Positions 56,326-64,000 of a stretch of DNA of 64,000 nt are shown piece after piece; position 1 is the stretch's first letter; each line of letters opens with the position of its first letter. Source of the DNA: Micromonospora yasonensis. GTDB lineage: Bacteria > Actinomycetota > Actinomycetes > Mycobacteriales > Micromonosporaceae. The stretch is taken from assembly GCF_026013475.1 (NCBI RefSeq), contig NZ_JAPDPH010000006.1, positions 22,771 through 86,770 of the forward strand, given 5' to 3'. A model generated the notes under the pieces. The model ran no database searches, was not told where the DNA came from, and was given only the letters and a program-made list of their open reading frames with translations. The translations under genes and the position numbers were made by a program.

Positions 56326-56670
56326 TTGACCACCCGCTCAGAGCTCCGCGGCGACGAACTGATCGCTAAGCGCCACCTCTCGGCGGAACCCGAACGTGTC
56401 TGGGCCGCCTTCACCTCGCCCGCAAGCATCGCGGCGTTCTGGGGCGGTTCGCACGCCACCGTGCCGCCTGAGTCCGTAACCGTCGACCTGCGTCCCGGCG
56501 GAGAGTTCGCGCTCGACACCCGCGCGCCGGACGGCGCGACCCGCCGGCTCCGGTTCGTCTACGTGAGCGTCGCCGCGCCGCACGAACTCGTGTTCGACGA
56601 GCCCGTCACCGGCCTCCGCACAACCATCAGCGTCCGCCCCGCCAACGGCGGCACGCGCTCTACGTGGCCG
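56326..56670 (+). pseudogene. AHSA1/SRPBCC protein, C-terminus missing
   Basis: DELIAKRHLSAEPERVWAAF, PASIAAFWGG and LRPGGEFALDTRAPDG are typical of the AHSA1 partner of ArsR regulators. After VRPANGGTR near 56660 the match ends, and the open frame only continues across the antisense of the next gene. Start codon is a TTG at 56326; an ATG at 56310 in another frame (MTERSVDH) resembles family N-termini, so a frameshift is possible. Confidence 0.6.
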
Positions 56671-57691
56671 ACCGCGCCTGAGCGGCCGACCGGCTCTGAG
56701 CACGGGAGCGGCCGTACGCGGCTAGGGCGTGGAAGGCGGCCTTCGGCGTCCACGAGCCGTCCGGCAGCACCCGGACGATCCCGCGCGCGGCCAGGTCGAA
56801 GTCGCGCTCCGGGTCGTCGGTGGTCGGCAGGTGCCGGTTCGCGAACGTGTACACGAACGCCGCCTCCACCCCGCCGGCCTCATAGTCGCGCAGCAGGTCC
56901 ACGACGTAACGGGCCTGGCCCTCCTCGTCGCGCTCCAGCCCCGCGGTGAGCTTCGCGGCGAGGCCGTGCTCGTCGTACGTCACCGGCTCCGACCCGCCCG
57001 CGACGTCGGCCGCGCCGCGGAACGTGCAGCAGCCGAACTCGGTCGCGGCGTACGGCTTGCCCTGCCCTACCGCTGCCGCCAGGGTCTGCGGGAACGCCGC
57101 GGCGTTGGTCGCGTCGCGGTACCCGGCGTCGCTGGCGATGATGTCGAACGGCGCCCAGTCCACGGCCTCCAGCGGGATCGAGGCGTAGCCGACGGGCCCT
57201 CCGAACCGCTCCCGCACTGCGGGCACCGCCTCGGCGAGGAAGTCGCGCACTGCGGCGCGCGCGGCCGGGACCGCCTCCCGCATCCGCATCGGGTCCGTGA
57301 ACAGCGCCATGCGCTCTGCCAGGTCGCGGCCGGGTAGGAAGCCATCGGTGAACATGGCGATCTCGGAGCCGGTGAGGTACACGACCGACGCCCCGCTCTG
57401 CCGCAACCGCTCGGCCCGCTCCGCGCCGTCGAGCACGAACGCCATGAGCCCGTCGCGGTCGAGGCCGTTGGTGAACGGGCAGTACCACACCTCGAGCCCG
57501 GCCTCGGCGGCGAATCGCGCGGTCAGCTCGAGCCGGTCCTGGACCCCGCCGGTGATGCGCACCGCGTCGCAGTGCAGTTCGTCGCGGATGACGCGCAGGT
57601 CGCGCCGCACGGTCTCGGGGTCGAACGGCTCGTGGGTCGTGGACCCCCCGCTCACGAAGCCGGTGTCGTAGTTCATGCCGAAGACGCGCAT
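56660..57691 (-). CDS. TIM-barrel, glycosidase-like protein (often named abortive infection protein)
   Basis: 343 aa from an ATG preceded by GAGGAG. MRVFGMNYDTGFVSGG...VRRDLRVIRDELHCDAVRITG, then GLEVWYCPFTNG, VVYLTGSEIAMF, IIASDAGYRD and AATEFGCCTFRGAADV. The E in TGSE and E in ATEFG lie where clan GH-A barrels carry their acids, so a glycosidase role is an inference. Actinomycete relatives are commonly labelled abortive infection proteins; I see no evidence for that. Divergent TetR with twin operators. Confidence 0.65.
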   Translation of the reverse strand: MRVFGMNYDTGFVSGGSTTHEPFDPETVRRDLRVIRDELHCDAVRITGGVQDRLELTARFAAEAGLEVWYCPFTNGLDRDGLMAFVLDGAERAERLRQSGASVVYLTGSEIAMFTDGFLPGRDLAERMALFTDPMRMREAVPAARAAVRDFLAEAVPAVRERFGGPVGYASIPLEAVDWAPFDIIASDAGYRDATNAAAFPQTLAAAVGQGKPYAATEFGCCTFRGAADVAGGSEPVTYDEHGLAAKLTAGLERDEEGQARYVVDLLRDYEAGGVEAAFVYTFANRHLPTTDDPERDFDLAARGIVRVLPDGSWTPKAAFHALAAYGRSRAQSRSAAQARSAT

Positions 57692-57714
57692 CGGACGGCT
57701 CTCCTCGCTCGTAA

Positions 57715-57750
57715 GGTACTTTGCGTACCCTATAAGGTACGTCCAGTACC
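57715..57750. promoter_or_regulatory. Twin TetR operators between divergent genes
   Basis: GGTAC-N5-GTACC occurs twice, at 57715-57729 and 57736-57750, with centres 21 bp apart (two helical turns). The second ends exactly at the tetR ATG. A -10-like TATAAG (57732-57737) lies between and overlaps them. Confidence 0.7.
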
Positions 57751-58341
57751 ATGCAAGGCATGAGCACGAGGCGCCGGGGCGAGGAGCTGGAGCGGGCGAT
57801 CCTGCACGCGGCGGCGGAGGAGCTGCGCGAGTCCGGCTATGCGGGGATGACCATGGACCGGGTTGCCGCCCGGGCCGGGACCAACAAGAACGCGATCTAC
57901 CGCCGGTGGCCGCACCGGGCGGCACTGGGCATCGCGGCGTACCGTCACCTGTCCGACACCGTGATGCCGAACCCGGACACGGGCACCCTGCGGGGCGACG
58001 CGCTGGAGATGCTCCGGCGGGCGAACGAGACGTGGTCGTCGCCGCACGGTGCGATCCTGCGCGGGTTGCTCGCCGCCGCAGCCGACGACCCCGAGCTGCT
58101 CACCCTCATGCGGGAGCGGTCCGGCGCGGACACCATGGACCGCGCCTGGCTGGCGATGCTGGAGCGCGCCGCGGCCCGGGGCGAGGCACCTGCCGCGGCC
58201 GCGCACCACCGGGTAGCGACGACGCCGATGCTGCTGCTGCGTGCCGAATACGCGATGCGCGGTATCCCCTCCGTGCCCGACGAGGTGCTGGTCGAGATCG
58301 TGGACGAGGTGTTCCTGCCGCTCGTACGCGGCCGCGGCTGA
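57751..58341 (+). CDS. TetR-family transcriptional regulator
   Basis: 196 aa. HTH MTMDRVAARAGTNKNAIYRRWP. The C-terminal domain is typical of the TetR_C_16-like type. The ATG at 57751 abuts the operator, which suggests a leaderless mRNA; an in-frame ATG at 57760 is the alternative. It should repress itself and the divergent barrel gene. Confidence 0.87.
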   Translation: MQGMSTRRRGEELERAILHAAAEELRESGYAGMTMDRVAARAGTNKNAIYRRWPHRAALGIAAYRHLSDTVMPNPDTGTLRGDALEMLRRANETWSSPHGAILRGLLAAAADDPELLTLMRERSGADTMDRAWLAMLERAAARGEAPAAAAHHRVATTPMLLLRAEYAMRGIPSVPDEVLVEIVDEVFLPLVRGRG

Positions 58342-58472
58342 ACGCGCGCGGTGGCCGTGCGGAGGCTGGTCGCGCCGCTGGCGGACCGGCGGGTGGAACG
58401 GCCCGCCGATCGAGAGTTGGTCGACGCGTTACCGGTTCTCCGGTAACGAGCTTCTGACCTGCATGTATCCAC

Positions 58473-58525
58473 GGTGGGCGATACTGGGATCGAACCAGTG
58501 ACCTCTTCGTCGGTGTGAACGAACA
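58473..58525 (-). tRNA. tRNA-Val(CAC)-like 3' fragment, incomplete
   Basis: Minus strand: anticodon-loop TTCACAC, variable AGGTC, a perfect T-arm (ACTGG-TTCGATC-CCAGT), ATCGCCC acceptor arm, A and CCG. The anticodon stem carries a CGA duplication and the D-arm and 5' acceptor GGGCGAT are missing. Not a working tRNA. It may be the scar of an element integrated in tRNA-Val. Confidence 0.55.
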
Positions 58526-58616
58526 CGTCCTGCTCAGGGCGGCACCCACCGAGGGCCGCGGGCGGCCGGGACGGCGAACCGGTACCCGACCGCCCGCGCT
58601 CTGATCGCTGGCGAAC

Positions 58617-61600
58617 CTACAGGTCAAGCGGCTCGATCCAGATGTTGCGGTATTGAACCGGGTTGCCGTGGTCCTGCAGCCGGATGGCACCCGTCGCCGG
58701 GCCTTCGGGCCGGCTGCTGCCGGTCGGGCCAAGGATCTCGACGTCGTCGTGCACCGTGACGCCGTTCCAGACCACCGTGACGCGTGGGTTCTCGACCTTC
58801 TTGCCGGCCGCGTCGTAGCGGGCCTGCCGGTAGACGATCTCGTACGCCTGCCAGGTCTCGGGCGGCAGCGCCGCGTTCACGTCGGGGGCCTTCTGGTTGT
58901 AGATGGCCGCGGCGTCGTTCTTTTGCGGCGGGTCGATGCCGAACGAGTCCAGCACCTGGATCTCGTAGCGGTCCTGCAGGAACACGCCGCTGTTGGCGCG
59001 CGCCTGGCCGGTCACGTCCGGCGGGTACAGCGGCAGGTTGAACTCGACGTGCAGGCGGAAGTCCCCGAAGCCCTGCAACGTGCGCAGGTCACCGTTGCGC
59101 ACCGTCATGGCGCCGTCGGCGACGGTCCAGGTCGGTTCGCGTCCGTCGGTGTGTTGCCATTCGGTGAGCTCGCGCCCGTTGAACAGCGTAATGCGCTTGC
59201 CGTGCGGACGTACGGCGAGCACGTCGAGGTTCACGTGCCCGGAGTCCGCGGCCTCCTTGCGGTACTCCACCACGTTGCGCCCCTTGTTCAGCGGCACCGT
59301 GGTGGTGACCGTTCCCCATTCCTCCCAGGTCACGGTCGAGGGGAACACCGTCTGTTCGACACGTTCACCGTTCACGTACAGGCTCAGCTGTTTCCGCCCC
59401 GAGTAGGGGTTCGGGCCGTTGCTGTAGCGCATCGCCAGGTCGTACGTGCCGCTCTCGCCGACGTCGACGGAGATGCTGGTCGACGAGCCGTTCTGGGTGA
59501 ACCCGGCGGCGAAGCCTGCGCCGGAGTAGGCGGCGTGGTCGGTGGCCATGCCGACCGCGACCGTTCGGCCCTCCTCGGCCTCGAAGAATGTCTGCGGCTG
59601 CACCACCCGTCCCGGGATCTCGTTGAGCGTGTACCAGGCCTCGGTGTTCCACAGCTCCTCGCCGTCGCCGGAGGAGAACGGACGCGGCGAGCGTACGTGC
59701 ACCACGCGGTTCTCCTTCAGGCCCGGGATCTGCAGCTTGACCGTGCGGCTGTCAGTCGATAGTTCGGCCCTTGCCACCTTGAGCGTCTCCAGCTCGAGCT
59801 TCGGCCCGCCGTACTGGCTCGTGGCGCCGTAGCGCCACTGCGTCACCTGGTACGCGTCGGCGAGCTTCTGCGCGGTCTCGATGGACAGCGGCTTGGTGTA
59901 CTCCAGCTCGAATCCGACATGCGACGCGCGCATCTGCTTGACCTCGAAGACCGAGGTGCCGTTGGGCGTGAGCTTCTGCAGGCCGTAGGTGAGCTTGCCC
60001 TCCTGGCCCCAGTTGCCGCCGGCGCCCAGGCCACCGACGTAGAGCGCACCGTCGGGGCCGAGGGCGACGTCGTTGACGCCGGACTCCAGGCCCTGCGTGT
60101 GCCGGAACACGGCGCCCTGGTACTGCCCCTCGATCTCTTCGAGGAAGACCCGCTGCAGGCCGCCGTAGGTCACGTCACCGACCACCAGCTGCCCCGCGTA
60201 CGGTCCCTGCTTCAGCAGCACCGGAGTGGACGGTGAGTTACCGATCTCGTTCTGCGGGAGCCAGACGATGGGACGGGTCACCGCCTTGTCGTCGTACGGG
60301 CCCGCGGGCGTGGTGTAGTGGTTGTAGAAGGCGCCTTGCTGGATCTGGACCAGCTTGTTCGCGGGCAGCCAGCCCCCCTGGTTGTCGGTGACGAGGACCT
60401 CCCCGCGTGGGCCCCATCCGATGCCGTTGGGGGTGCGCAGGCCGCCGGCGACGTACGTGATATCGCCGGTCGCGGCGTTCACCTTGATCGACGTGCCGCG
60501 GTTGCGCGCCGGCTGGGGCACGGTGGTGGCGCCACCCAGGTTGATGGCGACGGACAGGTTGAGATAGAAGTACCCGTCCCGGTAGAGCAGGCCGAACGCG
60601 AACTCGTGGAAGTTGCGGCCCCACGGCCAGGTCGCCACCGTCCGGTAGTCATCCGCGACGCCGTCGTTGTCGGTGTCGCGCAGGGCCGTCAGCTCGTGCT
60701 TCTGGCTGACGTAGACGGTGCCGTCGACCACCGCCACCCCCTGGGGTTCGCGCAGCCCTTGGGCGAACTTGCGGTAGGTGACCTGTTCGGGGCCGGTCTT
60801 CCCGGTGACGCCCTCGACCAGGTAGACCTCGCCGGCCACGTTGTCGCTGCCGCCCCAGGTCGAGATCACCAGGTCGCCGTCAGGCATGAAGGCCATGCCG
60901 GTGACCTGCGGCTTGAAGCCTTCGGGGCGCAGGTCGGTGAGGGTGTAGCCGGGGTGCACCCGATCGAGGGGCAGGCCGTCCCCGGCCGAGTCGGTCGCGC
61001 CCTCGCAGTACTTCCATCCAGGGGCGGTGACGCGTACGACGTCGGCCTCGGTGCTCAGCGCGGAGGCCGGCACGAGCTCGAATCCGTTTGCGCCAGGGGG
61101 GCGCCACTCCAGCCGCAACACCTGGCCGCCGCCGTTCTCGAAGAACTCGACGAACAACGGGTGCAGGCCGGCGCTCAGGGTGACCGACCCTTCCTTGAAC
61201 GTCTCGCCGTGCAGGCCGTCGTGGTTGACGACGAGTTGGTCGTCGATCGTCAGACGCGACCCGTCGTCGCTGGTGAGCCGGAATGTGTATTGCCCGTCGG
61301 TGGGCACGGTGAGGTTGGCGATGGCGTGGCTGATGAACCGGTCGGACAGGCCGAACTCGTCGGTACTGGTCCAGTTGATCTGCGGCATGAGCTTGTCGAC
61401 GTTCGGGGTCTGTGCGGGCTTGAGGGTGCACAGCGCCGCCAGTGGTACGCCCATGTCGTACGAGCGCAGGGTGACGCCGGGTTCCTGGGGCGGGACGTCG
61501 GCGTTGACGGGTGCGGCCGCGGACGGGGTGGCGGGGACGGCAGCGAGCAGGGTCGCCAAAGCGGCACCTGCGGCCGCGAGTACCGCTCTCCGGCGTCGGC

Positions 61601-61622
61601 GCCGGCTGTTCGGTGCGGTCAT
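58617..61622 (-). CDS. Secreted PA14 / beta-propeller / CBM / 3-keto-disaccharide hydrolase (DUF1080) fusion
   Basis: 1001 aa, ATG behind AGGAGG. Signal peptide to about residue 36 (RRRRRRAVLAAAGAALATLLAAV). PA14-like domain at about 60-190 (FRLTSDDGSRLTIDDQLVVN). A glucose/sorbosone-dehydrogenase-like propeller at about 230-590 (VTGMAFMPDGDLVISTWGG, NEIGNSPSTPVLL). A CBM6/35-type domain at about 715-835 (YSGAGFAAGFTQNGSST). C-terminal DUF1080 at about 840-1000 (GKRITLFNGRELTEWQH, RPEGPATGAIRLQDHGNPVQ), whose family hydrolyses 3-keto-disaccharides. No partner dehydrogenase is nearby. Confidence 0.85.
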   Translation of the reverse strand: MTAPNSRRRRRRAVLAAAGAALATLLAAVPATPSAAAPVNADVPPQEPGVTLRSYDMGVPLAALCTLKPAQTPNVDKLMPQINWTSTDEFGLSDRFISHAIANLTVPTDGQYTFRLTSDDGSRLTIDDQLVVNHDGLHGETFKEGSVTLSAGLHPLFVEFFENGGGQVLRLEWRPPGANGFELVPASALSTEADVVRVTAPGWKYCEGATDSAGDGLPLDRVHPGYTLTDLRPEGFKPQVTGMAFMPDGDLVISTWGGSDNVAGEVYLVEGVTGKTGPEQVTYRKFAQGLREPQGVAVVDGTVYVSQKHELTALRDTDNDGVADDYRTVATWPWGRNFHEFAFGLLYRDGYFYLNLSVAINLGGATTVPQPARNRGTSIKVNAATGDITYVAGGLRTPNGIGWGPRGEVLVTDNQGGWLPANKLVQIQQGAFYNHYTTPAGPYDDKAVTRPIVWLPQNEIGNSPSTPVLLKQGPYAGQLVVGDVTYGGLQRVFLEEIEGQYQGAVFRHTQGLESGVNDVALGPDGALYVGGLGAGGNWGQEGKLTYGLQKLTPNGTSVFEVKQMRASHVGFELEYTKPLSIETAQKLADAYQVTQWRYGATSQYGGPKLELETLKVARAELSTDSRTVKLQIPGLKENRVVHVRSPRPFSSGDGEELWNTEAWYTLNEIPGRVVQPQTFFEAEEGRTVAVGMATDHAAYSGAGFAAGFTQNGSSTSISVDVGESGTYDLAMRYSNGPNPYSGRKQLSLYVNGERVEQTVFPSTVTWEEWGTVTTTVPLNKGRNVVEYRKEAADSGHVNLDVLAVRPHGKRITLFNGRELTEWQHTDGREPTWTVADGAMTVRNGDLRTLQGFGDFRLHVEFNLPLYPPDVTGQARANSGVFLQDRYEIQVLDSFGIDPPQKNDAAAIYNQKAPDVNAALPPETWQAYEIVYRQARYDAAGKKVENPRVTVVWNGVTVHDDVEILGPTGSSRPEGPATGAIRLQDHGNPVQYRNIWIEPLDL

Positions 61623-61729
61623 GGTTCCTCCTGGTGCGAGTGGTGGGGGCCCGGCCGGGAGGATCGGTGCGGCTTTCCTCCCCTGGGCCGGCATGTTCGA
61701 TCTCGCAGCACAAAAGATCGACGGCCGAC

Positions 61730-61758
61730 ACTTTAATCTTTAGGTCGAAGCAGTTCAA
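61730..61758 (-). promoter_or_regulatory. Putative promoter of the DUF1080 fusion gene
   Basis: Minus-strand TTGAAC (61753-61758) and TAAAGT (61730-61735) are exactly 17 bp apart in an AT-rich island about 110 bp upstream of the ATG. The remaining gap to 62133 shows no gene. Confidence 0.5.
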
Positions 61759-62133
61759 CTTTTGAATCTGCAGACAAAAGCGGCCCCACGTTGACCCCTG
61801 ATCCAGGCACCGCCAGCGGACGCTCTTTCTGCCATCGGAGGCTTGAACACCTGGCAGCATCACGACTCCTGCAGCACCGACCCCGAGCATGCCGTCCCGG
61901 TAACCGCGGTGAGGGCCCGGGGGTCGATATAGCATCCAGGCCCATGATGCTCCCGATCGGACAGGCCACGCGGGAGGCCGCAATCGCGAGCGCCAACGCG
62001 CCACGCTGAGGCGCGAGCAACGGGACGCCGCCACCAGCAGCGAATGGGCGCCGCGCCCGGCCGCCGGCCCGGGGTGGCACGGCGCAGGAGTGGATGCGGC
62101 CACCGTGGCCGCACGAGGCTAAGGAGACCCTGC

Positions 62134-62574
62134 ATGACGATCCAGCGGATGGACAACGTCCTCATCGTGGTCGACGATCTCGACGCGGTAATTGCGTTCT
62201 TCGTCGAACTCGGCATGGAGCTGGAGGGCAAGGGGCCAATCGAGGGACGCTGGGTCGAGCGTGTCATCGGGATCGACGGCGTCCGACAGGACATCGCGAT
62301 GCTGCGGACCCCGGACGGCCACGGCCGGATCGAGCTGGCGATGTTCCACACGCCGAAGGCGATCAGCGCCGAGCCGAAGGATGCACCGGCGAACACGCTG
62401 GGCATCCGTCGCATCATGTTCGCCGTTGACGACATCGAGGACGTCGTTGCCCGCCTGCGTACCCACGGCGCCGAACTCGTCGGCGAGCTGGCGCAGTACG
62501 AGGACAGCTATCGGCTCTGCTACGTCCGCGGCCCCGAGGGCATCATCGTCGGACTGGCCGAACAGCTCAGCTGA
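62134..62574 (+). CDS. VOC-family (glyoxalase-like) protein
   Basis: 146 aa with AAGGAG upstream. One long VOC unit: MDNVLIVVDDLDAVIAFFVE, GMELEGKGPIEG, RIMFAVDDIEDVVARLRTHG and RLCYVRGPEGIIVGLAEQL. Substrate unknown. Confidence 0.87.
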   Translation: MTIQRMDNVLIVVDDLDAVIAFFVELGMELEGKGPIEGRWVERVIGIDGVRQDIAMLRTPDGHGRIELAMFHTPKAISAEPKDAPANTLGIRRIMFAVDDIEDVVARLRTHGAELVGELAQYEDSYRLCYVRGPEGIIVGLAEQLS

Positions 62575-62794
62575 AGCCTGCCGAAGGGGCCGTGCAGCCA
62601 ATTGCGCTCGACCGCCGACCGGCCAAGGCCACCACCTGAGAACCCTCGGCAGCGGAGCACCTCGGCGAACGAGATCGAGCAGGCACTGCGGGCCGTGGGC
62701 TGGACCGCTCGCGGCGCTGATCCGGCTGCGCTCGTGTCCGCGGTCAGGAAACGACGATCCGGGGTCCGCCGGCGCGCCATCGTTGCCGAGCGGC

Positions 62795-63733
62795 ATGTGC
62801 GTACACCCGATCGCTGTTGCCGGTCGCGGCGGTGGCTTGGATGGCATGGGGGGGTTCGACGTGTACGCCGGCCTGCCCTTGGCGTTCGCCCTGTGGCGCG
62901 GCGGCGCACAGGTGCACCTGGCCAGCCTGTCCTTCTCCCAGCTCGAGCTGATCGACCGGGACGCGTGGGTAGCGGAGCACGTCGCGGCGGTGCAGCCGGA
63001 CACCACCAGCCCGGACTGGTACTTCCCGGAACGCACGCTCGCCCGGTGGCTGGCGGCTCAGCATCTGCCGTCGACCGTGTACGCCTTCCCGCCGCTCGGC
63101 GTCCAGCCGTTACGGGCGGCGTACCGGCACCTGGTCGAACAATTCAACATCGATGCAGTGGTACTGGTCGACGGCGGCACCGATGTCCTGCTGCGCGGCG
63201 ACGAAAGCGACCTCGGCACCCCGGTGGAGGACATCACCAGCCTGGCCGCCGTGGCCGCGCTGGACGTACCGGTCAAGCTGGTCACCAGTCTCGGCTTCGG
63301 CATCGACGCCTACGACGGCGTCAACCACGTCCAGGTGCTGGAGAACCTCGCCGCACTCGACCGCGACGGCGGCTACCTCGGCGCCCTGTCCATCCCCGGT
63401 TCCAGCCGCGAGGCGGCGCTCTACCGCGATGCTGTCGCCGACGCCCAGGCCGCCACCCCGGACCGGCCCAGCATCGTCCAAGGACAGATCGCCGCCGCCA
63501 CCAGCGGCGCGTTCGGAGACGTCCGGTTCACCCGGCGCACCGGCGGAGGCGACCTGTTCGTCAACCCGCTGATGGCGATCTACTTCACCGTCGACCTCGA
63601 CAAACTCGCCGCCCGATGCCTCTACCTCGACCGCATCGAGAACACCATCGGCAGGCGACAGGTCATCACGCGCATCCAAGCGTTCCGCGACGAACTCCTC
63701 AACGCACGCATCCCCCGCGCGTTTCCCCACTGA
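62795..63733 (+). CDS. DUF1152 family protein
   Basis: 312 aa from an ATG at 62795. Glycine-rich start AVAGRGGGLDGMGGFDVYAG, VVLVDGGTDVLLRGDES in the middle, LVTSLGFGIDAYDGV, and a FVNPLMAIYFTVDLDKLAARCLYL end. DUF1152 has no known reaction. The first glycine motif (GRGGG) differs from the usual GxGGGGD, so the start may lie in an altered N-terminus. Confidence 0.75.
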   Translation: MCVHPIAVAGRGGGLDGMGGFDVYAGLPLAFALWRGGAQVHLASLSFSQLELIDRDAWVAEHVAAVQPDTTSPDWYFPERTLARWLAAQHLPSTVYAFPPLGVQPLRAAYRHLVEQFNIDAVVLVDGGTDVLLRGDESDLGTPVEDITSLAAVAALDVPVKLVTSLGFGIDAYDGVNHVQVLENLAALDRDGGYLGALSIPGSSREAALYRDAVADAQAATPDRPSIVQGQIAAATSGAFGDVRFTRRTGGGDLFVNPLMAIYFTVDLDKLAARCLYLDRIENTIGRRQVITRIQAFRDELLNARIPRAFPH

Positions 63734-63813
63734 ACGCCCGGACGGCGGGACGGCGACACTCGTGATGGCGAACTGCACCAGTCGACTCGCGAAGGTGACA
63801 CGTTCGCGGCCAC

Positions 63814-63900
63814 TCAGTCGAGACAGAATTCGTTGCCCTCGATGTCCTGCATCACGAGGCACGACTCGTTGTCGTCATCGGCAGGCAGGAGACCGCCTTC
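63814..63900 (-). pseudogene. VOC-family C-terminal fragment
   Basis: GLLPADDDNESCLVMQDIEG and NEFCLD then TGA is the ending of actinomycete VOC proteins (VMQDPEGNEFC). It is only about 28 codons and continues rightwards into an unrelated frame. Confidence 0.65.
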
Positions 63901-64000
63901 TGCGCCGGGGTCAGGTGGTCGCTGGTCATCAGCGTCACCAACGGCCGCGAGAGCACCCGCTCGCCGTGGTGGGAACCGCCCGCGAGCAGAGCCGAGGCGA
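63901..64000 (-). pseudogene. Serine hydrolase (beta-lactamase family) fragment, runs off the window
   Basis: Minus strand reads ASALLAGGSHHGERVLSRPL and VTLMTSDHLTPAQKA, a stretch typical of beta-lactamase-family esterases. It stops where the VOC tail begins. Only the last 33 codons are in the window. Confidence 0.6.

Noticed and set aside
56671..56949. Open frame continuing the AHSA1 gene.
   Set aside because: It is antisense to the barrel gene and turns into Arg/Pro/Gly-rich sequence with no family match.
56660..57691. Phage-defence (abortive infection) gene.
   Set aside because: The usual label is inherited annotation. No toxin, nuclease or Abi motif is visible and no defence genes are near.
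1..64000. CRISPR array, rRNA, origin or biosynthetic gene cluster.
   Set aside because: No regularly spaced repeats, no rRNA segments, no DnaA-box cluster and no PKS/NRPS-type genes were seen.

Overview
The window is GC-rich DNA with strong G/C third-position bias, many GTG starts and stop/start-overlapping operons. The gene content (Ser/Thr kinase, ROK regulators, ATPase-less sugar ABC operon, F420/LLM-type oxidoreductase, mycothiol-type DinB remnant, rifamycin phosphotransferase with its RAE element) points to an actinomycete, most likely Micromonosporaceae. That placement is an inference from style and content; there is no rRNA or other taxonomic marker. It reads as an accessory, carbohydrate- and protein-degrading part of a chromosome. 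There is no rRNA, CRISPR array, intact insertion sequence or replication origin.

Layout. 1-2.6 kb: amino-sugar catabolic operon (ABC permease fragment, ROK kinase, NanE epimerase, DUF4127), cut off at about 2590 where it meets a headless LtrA gene. 3.3-15.2 kb: secreted enzymes (PNGase A-like protein, 1235-aa subtilase with its TrmB/LuxR-type regulator, DUF6528 protein, GH30+F5/8C enzyme). 15.5-22.5 kb: kinase, membrane and regulatory genes, a frameshifted DUF5317 gene, cytidine deaminase, SRPBCC/TetR pair, methyltransferase. 22.8-27.1 kb: GntR / ADP-ribosylglycohydrolase / NCS1 permease / PfkB kinase operon, probably for uptake and use of an N-riboside. 27.4-29.2 kb: CGNR regulator and AEC transporter. 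29.5-37.2 kb: decayed S8/PATR protein, an 883-aa glycogen-debranching-like enzyme, and a second TrmB/LuxR-type regulator beside a subtilase-like protein that has no catalytic domain. 37.2-40.5 kb: rifamycin phosphotransferase (rph) with an upstream RAE and possible leader peptide. 40.5-46.2 kb: GlxA/AraC, three DHFR-like genes or remnants, DJ-1/PfpI, VOC, LLM and DinB genes. 46.2-47.9 kb: two broken genes joined head to head. 48-55.8 kb: six-gene alpha-glucoside operon (ROK, two permeases, binding protein, GH15, GH31) without an ATPase. 56-64 kb: ArsR and cut AHSA1, TIM-barrel protein and divergent TetR with twin operators, a tRNA-Val-like 3' fragment, a 1001-aa PA14/propeller/CBM/3-keto-disaccharide-hydrolase protein, VOC, DUF1152, and a fused VOC/serine-hydrolase remnant at the right edge.

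How it works together: secreted hydrolases (PNGase-like, subtilase, GH30, debranching-like, keto-disaccharide hydrolase) would release peptides and sugars. ABC importers bring in oligosaccharides for GH15/GH31 and the amino-sugar genes. ROK, GntR, TetR and TrmB-like regulators sit beside their likely targets.

The most striking features are: (1) rph with a tandem RAE; (2) a regulator plus subtilase-type module present twice, once without the protease domain; (3) several abrupt gene-to-gene fusions where neighbouring genes are cut at the same point; (4) many genes broken by single-base changes. Items 3 and 4 could be real genome decay or assembly/sequencing faults and should be resolved with reads.
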